Assembly: GCA_963930775.1 (NCBI GenBank)
Contig: OZ005692.1
Location: 10,893,029 to 10,957,028 of the forward strand
Reading direction: 5' to 3'
Source: Cliona cf. orientalis
Lineage: Eukaryota > Porifera > Demospongiae > Clionaida > Clionaidae
DNA length: 64,000 nt
Shown: positions 1 to 10,508 of the stretch, one piece after another
Numbering within the stretch: position 1 is the stretch's first letter
How the letters are laid out: every line of letters begins with the position of its first letter
Translations under genes and position numbers: made by a program
The notes under the pieces: model-generated
The model's database searches: none
What the model saw: only the letters and a program-made list of their open reading frames with translations
Told to the model about the DNA's origin: nothing

Positions 1-1498
1 GATCGACTGCTCCGTGAAGACGATTGAAGCCAGTGGCCAGTATGAAATTAGCTACCAAGCCACCAGTCGAGGGAGGCACCAGCTGCACATCAAAGTGGAG
101 GGAAAGAAGTCCGTTCACTATCCTTGTGAAGCTACCAGTCCAGAAGCTGAATACTGGGCCAATCAATACCATCAGAGAACTGAAGAATCCATGGGGTATG
201 GCAGTCAACAAGAAGGGGGAGATTTTGGTAGTTGAGAGAGATGGACACTGTATCTCCATTTTCAGTCAACAGGGAGAGAAACTTCAATCATTTGGCTCAC
301 AAGGTTCTGGACCAGGACAGTTCAATAGACCTAGTGGTATTGCCGTGGTTAATGATGGCAACATACTGGTGGCTGATACTAGTAACCATCGCATTCAGAA
401 GTTTACATCTGACAATAAGTATATCACTAGTGTAGGGAGCCATGGCAGCAATCCTCTGCAATTTGACCGCCCAATAAGTATAGCCGTTTCTCCCATCACT
501 AAGAAAATTGCAATATCAGATTGGAATAATCATCGAGTTCAGATTCTTAATCCAGATCTAACATTCCATAGCACAGGGCCGCCGGAACCGGTCAGGCTGG
601 TCAGGCCAAAACCGGACCACTTTTTTCAACGCTTAGTTGGGTAATGGTCGTTTATTTTATTTATCGAATGGTAAAGATCGTCAGATAATAAATCGCGCAT
701 GCTTGATAGTGCAAATTAGCATACCAACTCATCTTCAAATGAGTTTCCTAAGGTATTTGTATATTTTGGTCCTAGTTCAACAGTCTTTAAAGCTTAATAT
801 AAGTGGAGAGATTGTTTAGATCATGAGGCTGCCTTCTGCTATCAAAAATTCTCTGTTTCACTGAATCTTTATTGGGATTTGGGCCATACAACGAAGTCTA
901 AATATTGACCAGTGAAAGTGGTCTCAAAAGCCATCAGAAGCTATTTCTGAGGTTGTAAATTACAAAATTTTCCTGGGGGAGCATGCCCCCAGACCCCCCT
1001 AGTTTTGCATAGCTACTTACGCACGCATTTGCTCCACGTTCTGACTTAAAGCTGGCCGGACCACATGTAAATTGCTTCCTCCGGGCCTGTAGCAGCGTTG
1101 GCAGCAAGGGCAGTGGCAATGGACAGTTCAATGGGCCTCATGATATTGCATTTGACAGTGCAGGAAATATTATGTATGTGACTGATGCTAATAATGATCA
1201 CGTTCAAGTCTTCAATCCTGAGGGACAGTTCTTACGACAGTTTGGAAATAAAGGCAAGGGTGATGGAGAACTAGATTTTCCTATGGGAATAAGCATTGAC
1301 AGTGATGATACAGTGTATGTGGTTGAGTATAGCAACAATCGTGTTTCCGTATTCACACGCGAGAGAAAATTTCTGACATCATTTGGCAGCCTGGGAGATG
1401 GACCAGGACAATTCAAGAGTCCTCATAGAATAATAGTGGATAAGAATGGATTAATCTATGTCGCTGATACTTCTAACAGTTGTATTCAAATCTTTTGA
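1..1498 (+). pseudogene. TRIM-NHL copy A, 3' part, interrupted by a transposon
   Basis: The window opens inside the filamin domain of a TRIM-NHL gene. The frame that starts at base 2 reads IDCSV then EASGQYEISYQ, as in the intact copies. At about 105-135 the segment that encodes GEHIKGSPF is shortened and the frame shifts, so the NHL part is read in another frame (about 110-573). A 516-bp element sits at 574-1089. NHL repeats 4 to 6 resume at 1090 and end at the TGA at 1496-1498. It therefore carries at least one frameshift and one insertion and cannot make a full propeller. An AATAAA at about 1587 could be the old poly(A) signal. The RING half lies outside the window. Confidence 0.9.
574..1089. 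mobile_element. Non-autonomous DNA transposon, hAT-like, in copy A
   Basis: The ends are imperfect inverted repeats, CAGGGCCGCCGGAA on the left and the complement of CAGGCCCGGAGGAA on the right. A 5-bp duplication TAGCA flanks it at 569-573 and 1090-1094. Removing the insert and one TAGCA restores the NHL sequence found in the other copies. There is no transposase. The interior at about 905-1025 resembles, in reverse, the interior of the element at 51061-51404. A CAGGG start and short target duplication suggest the hAT group (5-bp subgroup); the family is an inference. Confidence 0.8.
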
Positions 1499-1838
1499 AA
1501 ATCCTCTCAGATAGCTAGTTCTAAGAAAAAATTAATTAATGTGTGCACTGGCCACAACCATATAATTATTATAGTTTCTCCTCTACAATAAAGATTTACA
1601 AATTATTAATACTTTTCTTCAATACTTTGTGCAAATTTAGGTGGAATAATAATATTATTATGGTATTATGGGTAGTTATATTATCAATATTGTCACATGC
1701 ATAGGCCACATTCTGGCCTGATACATGATATAATGTGGCCTATACATGATAATAATTATTATTCGACCACTGTTTAATGTGCAACACAGAAGAAATTGAT
1801 CAATCTCATTACTGAAAGCAAATAATTATACACCATAA
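1499..1838. other. 3' spacer of copy A
   Basis: AT-rich spacer between the stop codon of copy A and the TTC36 relic. It holds an AATAAA at about 1587 and an inverted pair around AGGCCACATT / AATGTGGCCT at about 1704-1741. No gene was seen. Confidence 0.6.
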
Positions 1839-2182
1839 TCACAGAGTTTCTCCTCCTTAATTTGCCAAATGCCTCGCTGAGCATTTGGTTACAGAGAGCA
1901 GCATAAGGGTTCATAGCTACAACTTATTTCCCAGTAAATCTGCTGCCTAGTCAGGGTTTCATCCAGAAAAATAGTGGGCGTGGCAATTTCACGTACTGTG
2001 TCCCCCCCCCCCCCTTAACCATTTTTGGATGTCACTGAGGTATTACGTGATTTCATCTAGTGCTCTTAAATAATTATAATACTGATCACTTGCACTGCAG
2101 TGCAAAAGAATAACATGCTCCCTCCCCCACTATCTCTCTCTCTTTCTCTTTCCTTCCCTTTTTTTCTTCTTACTCTCTTCCT

Positions 2183-2215
<33 letters not shown>

Positions 2216-2433
2216 GAGGGAAGCTTCCCCCCACCCCCCACTGGATGAAACCCTGCTAGTTTAGCTACTACCTTGAAGTCCTCCAGAGTTCCTTTATCGC
2301 AAAACTGGAGTCTTCAGACCAGCCCCCGCTGGGTGTATGCCAGCTCAGCAACTTTATCATGTCCTCCAGATAGCTGGATGGCCGTGTTGAGATCAGACAC
2401 AGCTAAGTCTCTTTGATTCTCAAGATGATAGAC
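1839..2433 (-). pseudogene. TTC36: TTC36 last-exon relic 1 (after copy A), split by an insertion
   Basis: On the minus strand this encodes the C-terminal TPR part of TTC36. Relics in the array share IQLSGGHGKVAELAYTQRGL, then RLQGCDEGALEDFKAAAKLG, then NPYAALCNQMLSEAF, which match the end of vertebrate TTC36 (known family motif NPYAALCNRML). A splice acceptor CTAG precedes the exon on the right. This copy is split by the element at 1952-2255 and has a 2-nt deletion near the C-terminus. No upstream TTC36 exon is present anywhere in the window, so this is an orphan exon carried by the duplicated unit. Confidence 0.8.
1952..2255. mobile_element. 304-bp MITE with 15-bp perfect TIRs
   Basis: The ends are CAGGGTTTCATCCAG and its exact complement CTGGATGAAACCCTG. 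The flanks carry the 5-bp duplication CTAGT (1947-1951 and 2256-2260); removing the insert restores the TTC36 exon. The interior has a C run near 2000 and a run of 30 G at 2185-2214. No coding capacity. Its ends resemble those of the element at 58944-59449. Confidence 0.85.
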
Positions 2434-2610
2434 CTAGAGTGGAGTGAAAATAGTGAAGATAATAGGCAGGCATCATTATCGCGAGATGTAGCTTCTCAAA
2501 ATTAATGTTATACAAATTTAATTGAAAGGACCTGGGGAACAGCTATTATGTGTGCGTGGCATCTGAAGCTAGCTGCGCACACTAATATACGTGGTACCAT
2601 GTTGTGGTGC

Positions 2611-3251
2611 AGCAGGTGGGTGGGGCTCATCTATCCACGCCCACGCAGTCTACAGTCATGTGATTTTTTTTGGGACATCTGATATAGCAGCTCTGATCTG
2701 CTCGTCGCTATACCGGTAATTCAGCGTTGAAACATTTGAACATAGATTATATATCACCAGCTGTATCAGGATCTGACTTCACTACAAGTGAGTATCAATG
2801 ATAATATTATTCAATGGGCTTTTCCATTTTATAAGCAAACACCCCCTATTGAGGAGCAAATTGTGAAATGACCCCTCAGGAACTAATTAACTCGTTTTGC
2901 CCCCCAATAATAATAAATTTGGGCAGTTAAACCCCCTAGGATCAATTAAATTTATCTGAAATACCCTCTGGAAATTAATAAGTGGTTGCTTCACCCCTCC
3001 AGAATCTGCTGTTTGGTAGAAAATACCCCACAAGAGTAATTAAAATCGCCAGAAGAGGCCCATAAGAATCAATTAAATTACCAAAAGGACCCTCAAGAAA
3101 CTCACAAAAAAAGCCCCCTCAGGATGTAATTATCACTCCTCAATGGGGGGTGTATGCCTATTAAATGGAAGAGCCCAATATACATTTCGGAAATGTGGGT
3201 GTGTTGATGGTTGACGAGCTCTTTGTGCTATGTTTTTAGATTCAATTTTCG
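2611..3251 (+). promoter_or_regulatory. Promoter block, leader exon and 5'UTR intron of copy B
   Basis: The block has GGTGGGTGGGGCTC, then CACGCCCACGCAGTC, then TCATGTGA at 2656-2663. The leader exon ends CACTACAA at 2787 with donor GTGAGT at 2788. The acceptor TTTTTAG ends at 3239, 12 bp before the ATG at 3252. The 452-bp intron is longer than in sister copies because of the element at 2815-3177. Transcription start is not determined. Confidence 0.7.
2815..3177. mobile_element. 363-bp MITE in the leader intron of copy B
   Basis: The terminal inverted repeats are about 40 bp and imperfect: the left starts TGGGCTTTTCCATTT, the right reads in complement TGGGCTCTTCCATTT. The interior is a degenerate series of motifs like CCCCTCAGGAA followed by AATTAA every 40-50 bp. 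Sister introns of copies D and K lack it. A 3-bp AAT duplication is possible but not convincing. Confidence 0.65.
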
Positions 3252-5525
3252 ATGGCTGAGTCTCAATCTGTTGCCAAGCAAGCCCTGAAGAAGCTGGAGG
3301 ACCAGCTGACCTGTGCCATCTGCCTCGATGCCTTCAAAGACCCCAAACTGCTTCAGTGCTTCCATGTCTACTGCAAGGACTGCCTCCAGCGACTGGTGGT
3401 CACAGACAGACAGGGACAACTCTCCCTACGCTGCCCCACCTGCCGACAATCCACCCTCCTTCCCCCGGCTACTAGCGTGTCTGACCTCCAGCCGGCGTTC
3501 CATATCCACCACCTCTTTGAGATCCAAGACGCATTGGAGAAGGTGAAAGAACCTCAAAAGGTAATGTGTGGAAAGTGCAAGAAGGCTAAGCAAGCGGCCA
3601 CGAGCTACTGCCGCGACTGTGGGGAATTTATCTGCGCCATGTGTACGACCATCCATAGCAACTGGGACGACTTTGCCGGGCACGAGGTGGTAGCTCTAGA
3701 GCAGCTAGAGAGCAAAATGAAAGAGCTCGACGCTTTGAAGAAGGTGACCTTATACTGCTGCCTGCACAAAGGCAAGGAGCTTGAGATTTATTGCGAGACG
3801 TGTGAGGAGCTCATCTGCCACAACTGCACCGTCACGAAGCACTGCCGTCCAGAGCACAAGTATAGCCTCGTGGACGACACTTTTGAGCAGCACAAAACTG
3901 AGATTATCACGTCCCTAGAGCCAATCGAAAAGCAGGTTGGCATCGTAAACAAGGCGCTTGAAGAGCTAGGTCAACAATCGGCAGAGATAGATGACCAGTG
4001 CGGAACGACAAAAACCGAAATTTCGCGATTGTTTCGACAAATTTACGACATTCTTGAAGCGCGAAAGGCTGACCTAGACAGTCAAGTCGATCAGCTTGCA
4101 AATCAAAAGCTGAAAAATCTAGCCGCACAGAAGGATGAAATGGAGACAGTTCAGACACAGCTGGCCAGCTGTCTGTCATTTGTGAGGGAGAGCCTGAGGA
4201 CAGGAAGCCAGGGAGAGGTCATGAAAATGAAGAAGACTGTCATGAAACAGATCAAGGAGATGACAGACAACTTCAAGCCAGACATGCTGCCTCCCTGTGA
4301 GTGTGCTAATATCAATTTTGTAGCTTCACCCGAGCTCATCCAAATCTGCCAGAAATTGGGAAAGATATATCGAAGTCATGTGTATCCTGAGAAATGCTAT
4401 GCCACAGGCAAAGGTCTGGAGGTAGCTGATCTTGATGAGAGAGCCACTGCAGTCCTGCATGTTGTTGATCTGAAAGGGAAAGCTTGCAGCACACCAGTGG
4501 AGACTCTGACCTGTGAACTAGTGTCAGAGAGTGCTGATGAGAAGATAGACTGCTCTGTGAAGAAGATTGAAGCCAGCGGCCAGTATGAAATCAGCTACCA
4601 GGCCACCAGTCGAGGGAGGCACCAGCTGCACATCAAAGTGGAGGGGGAGCACATCAAAGGAAGCCCATTCACTGTCACTGTGAAGCTATCAGTCCAGAAG
4701 CTAGGCACTCCAATCAAGACCATCAGTGGAATGAAGAATCCATGGGGTGTGGCAGTCAACAAGAGAGGGGAGATCATAGTAGCCGAGAGAGGTGGACACT
4801 GTATCTCTATCTTCAGCCCAACTGGAGAGAAGCTTCGATCATTTGGCTCACAAGGTTCTGGACCAGGACAGTTCAATGAACCTAGTGGTGTGACAGTGGA
4901 TGATGTTGGTAACATACTGGTGACTGATACTAACAACTATCGTATTCAGAAGTTTACATCCGATGATAAGCATATCACAAGTGTGGGGAGCCGTGGCAGC
5001 AATCATTTGCAATTTAATTTCCCAATAAGTACATCCATTTCTCCCATTACTAAGAAAATTATAATATTGGAGTTCAGTAATAATCGTCTTCAGATTCTTA
5101 ATCCAGATCTAAAATTCCACAGTATTATTGGCAGCAAGGGCAGTGGCAATGGACAGTTCAATGGGCCTCATGATATTGCATTTGACAGTGCAAAGAATTT
5201 GTATGTGACTGATGCTGAGAACCATCGTATTCAAGTCTTTAATCCTGAGGGACAGTTCTTGCAACAGTTTGGAAAGAGAGGCAAGGGTGATGGAGAACTA
5301 TACTTTCCTACGGGTATAAGCATTGACAGTGACGACACAGTGTATGTGGTCGAGAATGGCAACTGTCGTGTTTCAGTATTCACACGTGAGGGAGAATTTC
5401 TGACATCATTTGGCAGCCGGGGAGATGGACCAGGACAATTCAACAGTCCTTGTAGAATAGCAGTGGATAAGAATGGAATAATCTATGTTGCTGATAGTTA
5501 TAATAATCGTATTCAAATCTTTTGA
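3252..5525 (+). CDS. TRIM-NHL protein, copy B, intact (757 aa)
   Basis: A TRIM-NHL protein of class C-VII architecture (as TRIM2, TRIM3, TRIM71), probably a cytoplasmic E3 ubiquitin ligase. RING C3HC4 ligands are C21, C24, C36, H38, C41, C44, C61, C64. B-box 1 spans about 106-144 and is of type 1 (MCGKCKKAKQAATSYCRDCG). B-box 2 spans about 169-202, the coiled coil about 205-340, a filamin repeat about 375-480, and six NHL repeats about 486-757. The start at MAESQSVAKQAL is shared by all copies and follows a conserved acceptor by 12 bp. Single coding exon, no frame break. Ligase activity and targets are inferred from the family. Confidence 0.93.
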   Translation: MAESQSVAKQALKKLEDQLTCAICLDAFKDPKLLQCFHVYCKDCLQRLVVTDRQGQLSLRCPTCRQSTLLPPATSVSDLQPAFHIHHLFEIQDALEKVKEPQKVMCGKCKKAKQAATSYCRDCGEFICAMCTTIHSNWDDFAGHEVVALEQLESKMKELDALKKVTLYCCLHKGKELEIYCETCEELICHNCTVTKHCRPEHKYSLVDDTFEQHKTEIITSLEPIEKQVGIVNKALEELGQQSAEIDDQCGTTKTEISRLFRQIYDILEARKADLDSQVDQLANQKLKNLAAQKDEMETVQTQLASCLSFVRESLRTGSQGEVMKMKKTVMKQIKEMTDNFKPDMLPPCECANINFVASPELIQICQKLGKIYRSHVYPEKCYATGKGLEVADLDERATAVLHVVDLKGKACSTPVETLTCELVSESADEKIDCSVKKIEASGQYEISYQATSRGRHQLHIKVEGEHIKGSPFTVTVKLSVQKLGTPIKTISGMKNPWGVAVNKRGEIIVAERGGHCISIFSPTGEKLRSFGSQGSGPGQFNEPSGVTVDDVGNILVTDTNNYRIQKFTSDDKHITSVGSRGSNHLQFNFPISTSISPITKKIIILEFSNNRLQILNPDLKFHSIIGSKGSGNGQFNGPHDIAFDSAKNLYVTDAENHRIQVFNPEGQFLQQFGKRGKGDGELYFPTGISIDSDDTVYVVENGNCRVSVFTREGEFLTSFGSRGDGPGQFNSPCRIAVDKNGIIYVADSYNNRIQIF

Positions 5526-5727
5526 AAGTCCCGTATACATAGTTACAATTAAGTTAGTTAACAATCGTGTGCATTGGCCGCAACCCCTCTATAATTATTA
5601 CAATTACCTGATTTTTTTTTCTGTGCAAATAATTTTCCTTGTATACAAAATTTTGAACTATTATTCTTATGGTCTTCTTATAATCATTAGTGAGAACAAA
5701 AATCTTTAAAAATGTCATACATTATGA

Positions 5728-6164
5728 TCACACAGTTTCTCCTCTCCTTAATTTTCTACTGAGCCGCATTTGGTTACAAAGAGCAGCATAAGGGTCCATA
5801 GCTACAACTTGTTTCCCGGCAAATCTACTGCCTAGTTTAGCTGCTGCCTTGAAGTCCTCCAGAGCATAGGCGTAGGAACCATGGGGGCTCCGGGGGCTGG
5901 TGCCCCCCTATGTTTTCTGATAGTTACATAGCTAGACTCAATATTATACACACTGATCATACTGCCCTTGCCTATAGATCTGTAGAGCCCCCCTTTACCA
6001 AATCATCTTCCTACGCCCCTGCAGAGCTCCTTCATCACAACCCTGGAGCCTTTGAATCAGCCCCCGCTGGGTGTATACCTGCTCAGCAACTTTACCATGT
6101 CCTCCAGACAGCTGAATGGCCGTGTCAAGATCAGACACAGCTAAGTCTACTTGATTCTGGAGAC
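5728..6164 (-). pseudogene. TTC36: TTC36 last-exon relic 2 (after copy B), split by an insertion
   Basis: The minus strand reads LDTAIQLSGGHGKVAE then QRLQGCDEGAL and, beyond the element at 5865-6021, LEDFKAAAKLGSRFAGKQ and PYAALCNQM. The C-terminal MLSEAF segment is rearranged to MRLSRK. Acceptor CTAG follows on the right at 6165. The exon is convergent with the TRIM gene, whose stop lies about 200 bp away. Confidence 0.78.
5865..6021. mobile_element. 157-bp hAT-like MITE in TTC36 relic 2
   Basis: Ends CATAGGCGTAGGAA and the complement of CAGGGGCGTAGGAA. The 5-bp duplication CAGAG lies at 5860-5864 and 6022-6026. Removal restores CTCCAGAGCTCC as in the other relics. No coding capacity. Confidence 0.8.
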
Positions 6165-6350
6165 CTAGAGAAGAGTGAAAAATAGTGAACATAAAAATTA
6201 ATATAAATCAATCTTGAAACCATAAAAATAGAACCTCGTCCCCAGCTTCTCAATGCCATATACATGTAAACACACAGAGAAGTTAGAAGGACCTGGAGAA
6301 ACACTGAAGCGTGTTTTGTGTGCATCTAGAGTTGCATAGACTAGTGCAGC

Positions 6351-6598
6351 AGGTGGGTGGGGCTCGTCTATTCACGCGGTCATGTGATTATTCGCGACCT
6401 CTAGAGAAAGCGATTCAGCATTTGCTAGCTGACTGCAAATTCTTCTTTGAAACTGTTTAAAGCTGTGCCCTGGGATCTAGCTTCACTATAAGTGAGTACT
6501 AGTGATAATTTTCGTATTTATATATATTATAATTATCCTGCGGCTTATTTAGACTTGCTCTTCTGTCCTGTAAAATTAATATTTAGATTCAATTTCCG
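6351..6598 (+). promoter_or_regulatory. Promoter block, leader exon and 5'UTR intron of copy C
   Basis: GGTGGGTGGGGCTCGTCTAT, then TCATGTGA at 6380-6387, then TTATTCGCGACCTC. The CACGCCCACG box is shortened here. Leader exon ends CACTATAA with donor at 6492; the acceptor ATTTAG ends at 6586. Intron 95 bp. Confidence 0.68.
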
Positions 6599-8873
6599 AT
6601 GGCTGAGTCTCAATCTGTTGCCAAGCAAGCTCTGAAGAAGCTGGAGGACCAGCTGACCTGTGCCATCTGCCTCGATGCCTTCAAAGACCCCAAACTGCTC
6701 CAATGCTTCCATGTCTACTGCAAGGACTGCCTCCAGCGACTGGTGGTCACAGACAGACAGGGACAACTCTCCCTACGCTGCCCCACCTGCCGACAATCCA
6801 CCCTCCTTCCCCCGGCTACTAGCGTGTCTGACCTCCAGCCAGCGTTCCATATCCACCACCTCTTTGAGATCCAAGACGCACTAGAAAAGGTGAAAGAGCC
6901 CCAAAAGGTACTCTGTACAAAATGTAACAAGAATCGTTCCGCTACTAGCTACTGCCGTGATTGTGGAAAATACATATGTGCCCTATGCACAACCATACAT
7001 TATGATTGGGACGATTTTTCCGAACACGAGGTGGTAGCTCTAGAGCAGCTAGAGAGCAAAATGAAAGAGCTCGACGCTTTGAAGAAGGTGACCTTTTACT
7101 GCTCCCTGCACAAAGGCAAGGAGCTGGAGATTTATTGCGAGACGTGTGAGGAGCTTATCTGCCACAACTGCACTGTCACGAAGCACTGTCGACCAGAACA
7201 CAAGTATAGCCTCTTGAATGACACTTTTGAGCAGCACAAAACTGAAATCATTACGTCCCTAGAGCCAATCGAAAAGCAGATCGGCATTGTAAACAAGGCA
7301 CTTAAAGAGTTAGTCCAACAATCAGTGGAGGTAGACGACCAGTGTGGAAGGACAAAAACTGAAATTGCACAATTGTTTCGACAAATAAACGGCGTTCTTG
7401 AAGCACGGAAGGCTGACCTAGACAGTCAAGTCGATCAGCTTGCAAATCAAAAGCTGAAGAATCTAGCCGCACAGAAAGATGAAGTGGAGACAGTTCAGAC
7501 CCAGCTGACCAGCTGTCTGTCATTTGTGAGGGAGAGCCTGAGGACAGGAAGCCAGGGAGAGGTGATGAAAATGAAGAAGACCATCATGAAACAGATCAAG
7601 GAGATGACAGACAACTTCAAACCAGACATGCTGCCTCCCTGTGAGCGTGCCAATGTCAGATTTATAGCTTCAACCGAGCTTGTCCAAATCTGCCAGAAAT
7701 TCGGAGTGGTATTTCTGGATGATGCGTGTCCAGAGAAATGCTATGCCTCAGGCAAAGGCCTGGAGGTAGCTGAGCCTGGTGAGAGAGCCACTGCAGTCCT
7801 GCATGTTGTCAATCAGAAAGAGAAGGCTTGCAACACACCAGTGGAGAATCTGACCTGTGAACTGGTGTCAGAGAGCACTGGTGAGAAGATAGACTGCTCC
7901 GTGAAGAAGAGTGAAGCCAGTGGCCAGTATGAAATCAGCTACCAAGCCACCAGTCGAGGGAGGCACCAGCTGCACATCAAAGTGGAGGGGGAGCACATCA
8001 AAGGAAGCCCATTCCCTGTCACTGTGAAGCTACCAGTCCAGAAGCTGGGCACTCCAATCAAGATCATCAGTGGAGTGAAGCAGCCATGGGGTGTGGCAGT
8101 CAACCAGAGAGGGGAGATCATAGTAGCTGAGTACAGTGGACACTGCATCTCCATCTTCAGCCCAACTGGAGGGAAACTTCGATCATTTGGCTCACAAGGC
8201 TCTGGACCAGGACAGTTCATTAACCCTCATGATGTAACAGTGGATGATGATGGTAACATACTGGTGGCTGATACTAACAACAATCGTATTCAGAAGTTTA
8301 CATCCGATGATAAGCATATCACAAGTGTGGGGGGCCAAGGCAGCAATCATTTGCAATTTAATTTCCCAATAAGTGCATCCATTTCTCCCATCACTAAGAA
8401 AATTATAATATTAGAGTTCACTAATAATCGTCTTCAGATTCTTAATCCAGATCTGACATTCCATAGTACTATATATTGGCAGCAGGGGCAGTGGCAATGG
8501 ACATTTCAATGGGCCTCATGGTGCAGCATTTGACAGTGCAGGAAATATGTATGTGACTGATGCTGAGAACCATCGTATTCAAGTCTTTAATCCTGAGGGA
8601 CAGTTCTTGCGACAGTTTGGAAAATTAGGCAAGAGTGATGGAGAACTAAACTTTCCTGCAGGCATCAGCATTGACAGTGATGACACAGTGTATGTGGTTG
8701 AGGGTGGCAACCATCGTGTTTCAGCATTCACACATGAGGGAAAATTTCTGACATCTTTTGGCAGTAAGGGAGATGGACCAGGACAATTTAGTGGTCCTTA
8801 TAGAATAACAGTGGATAAGAATGGAATAATCTATGTTGCTGATAGTTATAATAATCGTATTCAAATCTTTTGA
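6599..8873 (+). pseudogene. TRIM-NHL copy C, one frameshift in NHL repeat 3/4
   Basis: The first 644-codon frame (6599-8533) carries a complete RING, a type 2 B-box 1 (LCTKCNKNRSATSYCRDCGK), B-box 2, coiled coil, filamin, and NHL repeats 1 to 3. At about 8464-8480 four extra bases (TATA-like) relative to the other copies shift the frame, and the rest of the propeller is read in another frame to the TGA at 8871-8873. Apart from this one lesion it is fully alignable. It may be a recent pseudogene, a truncated but made protein, or a sequencing or assembly error. Downstream spacer is of the same type as copy B. Confidence 0.88.
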
Positions 8874-9046
8874 AAGTTCCGTATACATAGTTACAATTAA
8901 GTTAGTTAACAATCGTGTGCATTGGCCGCACCCCCTATTTTTTTCTGTGCAAATAATTTTCCTTGTATATAAAATTTTGGAACTATTATTTTTATGGTAT
9001 TGTCATAATCATTAGTGAGAACAAAAATCTTTTAAAATTTCATACA

Positions 9047-9293
9047 TCATGTTTCTCCTCTCTTTAGTTTGCCAAATGCCTCACTGAGCATTTGGTTACA
9101 GAGAGCAGCATAAGGGTTCATAGCTACAACTTGTTTCCCAGCAAATCTGCTGCCTAGTTTAGCCGCTGCCTTGAAGTCCTCCAGAGCTCCTTCATCACAA
9201 CCCTGGAGCCTTTGGACCATTCCCCGCTGGGTGTATGCCAGCTCAGCAACTTTACCATGTCCTCCAGACAGCTGGATGGCCACGTTGACATCA
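9047..9293 (-). pseudogene. TTC36: TTC36 last-exon relic 3 (after copy C)
   Basis: The best preserved reading frame among the relics: MAIQLSGGHGKVAELAYTQR, then QRLQGCDEGALEDFKAAAKL, then NPYAALCNQMLSEAFGKLKR and a stop at 9047-9049. It is cut on the right at about 9293, inside the first codons of the exon, so the splice acceptor is missing and it cannot be joined to an upstream exon. Confidence 0.8.
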
Positions 9294-9368
9294 CAGCTAC
9301 TACAATGAAGGATTTCAACAATCGCTAGTTAATAAATTACATACATGCTATGCATGTCATACATAATT

Positions 9369-9757
9369 ACAAGTATAAAAACAATTGAATAAAATTGAAG
9401 GATGAAGTAGGGATGGCAGTGCCAAAAAGTACACAAACAAGATTCGTAGGGATAACGTATCACATCCACTATACATCCCTGCGCTTGCTTTTCTCATACA
9501 CATCTGATTCAGCATGTAAATTTAAAGTGTCACTACTATTGATATTGATCCCTGGGTATACAGTATTGATTTTCCATTCCTGCATGCATGTGCCCCATAT
9601 ATAATATTATGCCAGTGTGTGCATGGCTACTCAAAAAGCAAGCGTAGGGATGCATAGTGGATGTGATACGTTATCCCTACGAATCTTGTTTGTGTACTTT
9701 TTGGCACTGCCATCCCTACTTCATCCTTCAATTTTATTCAATTGTTTTTATACTTGT
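9369..9757. repeat. Long inverted repeat, arms about 124 bp
   Basis: The left arm (9369-9492) and right arm (9633-9757) are nearly perfect complements, for example GGATGAAGTAGGGATGGCAG on the left and its complement on the right. The spacer is about 140 bp. It would fold into a long hairpin if transcribed. No flanking duplication was identified; probably a foldback element. Confidence 0.8.
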
Positions 9758-10508
9758 TACTGTTCTTTTTTTTTAGTGCCCTCAGGGCCTGGTAGTTATT
9801 AATTTTCATCAATGCCACCTAGCTGACTAATCTCGTGGGGACAGAGGCTGGGCATATACCATGGTGACCGGTTTGCCTATTCATTGTTTAATATTAAAAA
9901 TTTAATCAGTGCATGGAACTAGCTACTTCAAAATTTTTTTTCTGGACCTATATAGCTACATCCAACTGTGCTCCAGCAATAAATACAATATTATTATAGG
10001 GAAGCAAGTACACCATGTTTGTGTGATCTTAGCCTTTGAGTCAGGTACTACTGCGGCTATATGTATGGTACCCCAACACACCGTGAGTTCAAACTTGAAT
10101 ACTCCTGCTGTAAGTGCAAATCCCAGGCAATCTTTGATAGGCTTGCTAGGGCGTCTTCTTTTGCATCACACACTATTGAACGTGCATCAGTGGGGTTCTC
10201 GAGACTGCTCAGGTAACTAGTTGACCTGCGAATGAAGCCACGCCCCTCGTTATCTCGATTCTGAAGCTGGCTGACTCGACCCGGCGGCAAACTTGAAAGA
10301 AGGCTGTTTAGAACCATAGATCATATAGACTACGTAACGTAGTCTATAATATCTATGTTAGAACCAAGTAGCGATGAAACCATTCCGTTTCAGAAGCATA
10401 TTTTATAGGTCAGTAAGCTTACTGTTGGTAAGTAGCCACTATGATCGACAGCTCACTGAGCTGATCGGCTGAGCGCTCGTGCTCGATCGGCGAGCAGGTC
10501 GATCCTGG
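9758..10508. other. Spacer with one unassigned minus-strand ORF
   Basis: Mostly non-coding. A minus-strand ORF of 86 aa (10057-10317) starts MVLNSLLSSLPPGRV and contains DAKEDALASLSKIAWDL. It looks protein-like but matches no family I recognise and could be a stray exon. A short perfect palindrome, TAGACTACGTAACGTAGTCT plus A, lies near 10327-10347. Confidence 0.35.

Noticed and set aside
3228-3419. Minus-strand ORF starting MSLSVCDHQSLEAVLAVDM, present opposite the RING of nearly every copy
   Set aside because: It is the complement of the highly conserved RING coding sequence; its conservation follows from the plus-strand gene and it has no domain of its own.
3313-3546. Plus-strand ORF in another frame within the RING region (MPSASMPSKTPN), repeated in all copies
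   Set aside because: Overlapping-frame shadow of the RING and linker; low-complexity composition and no independent start context.
10057-10317. 86-aa minus-strand ORF as a gene
   Set aside because: Protein-like composition but no family, no partner exons and no homologous copy in the window.
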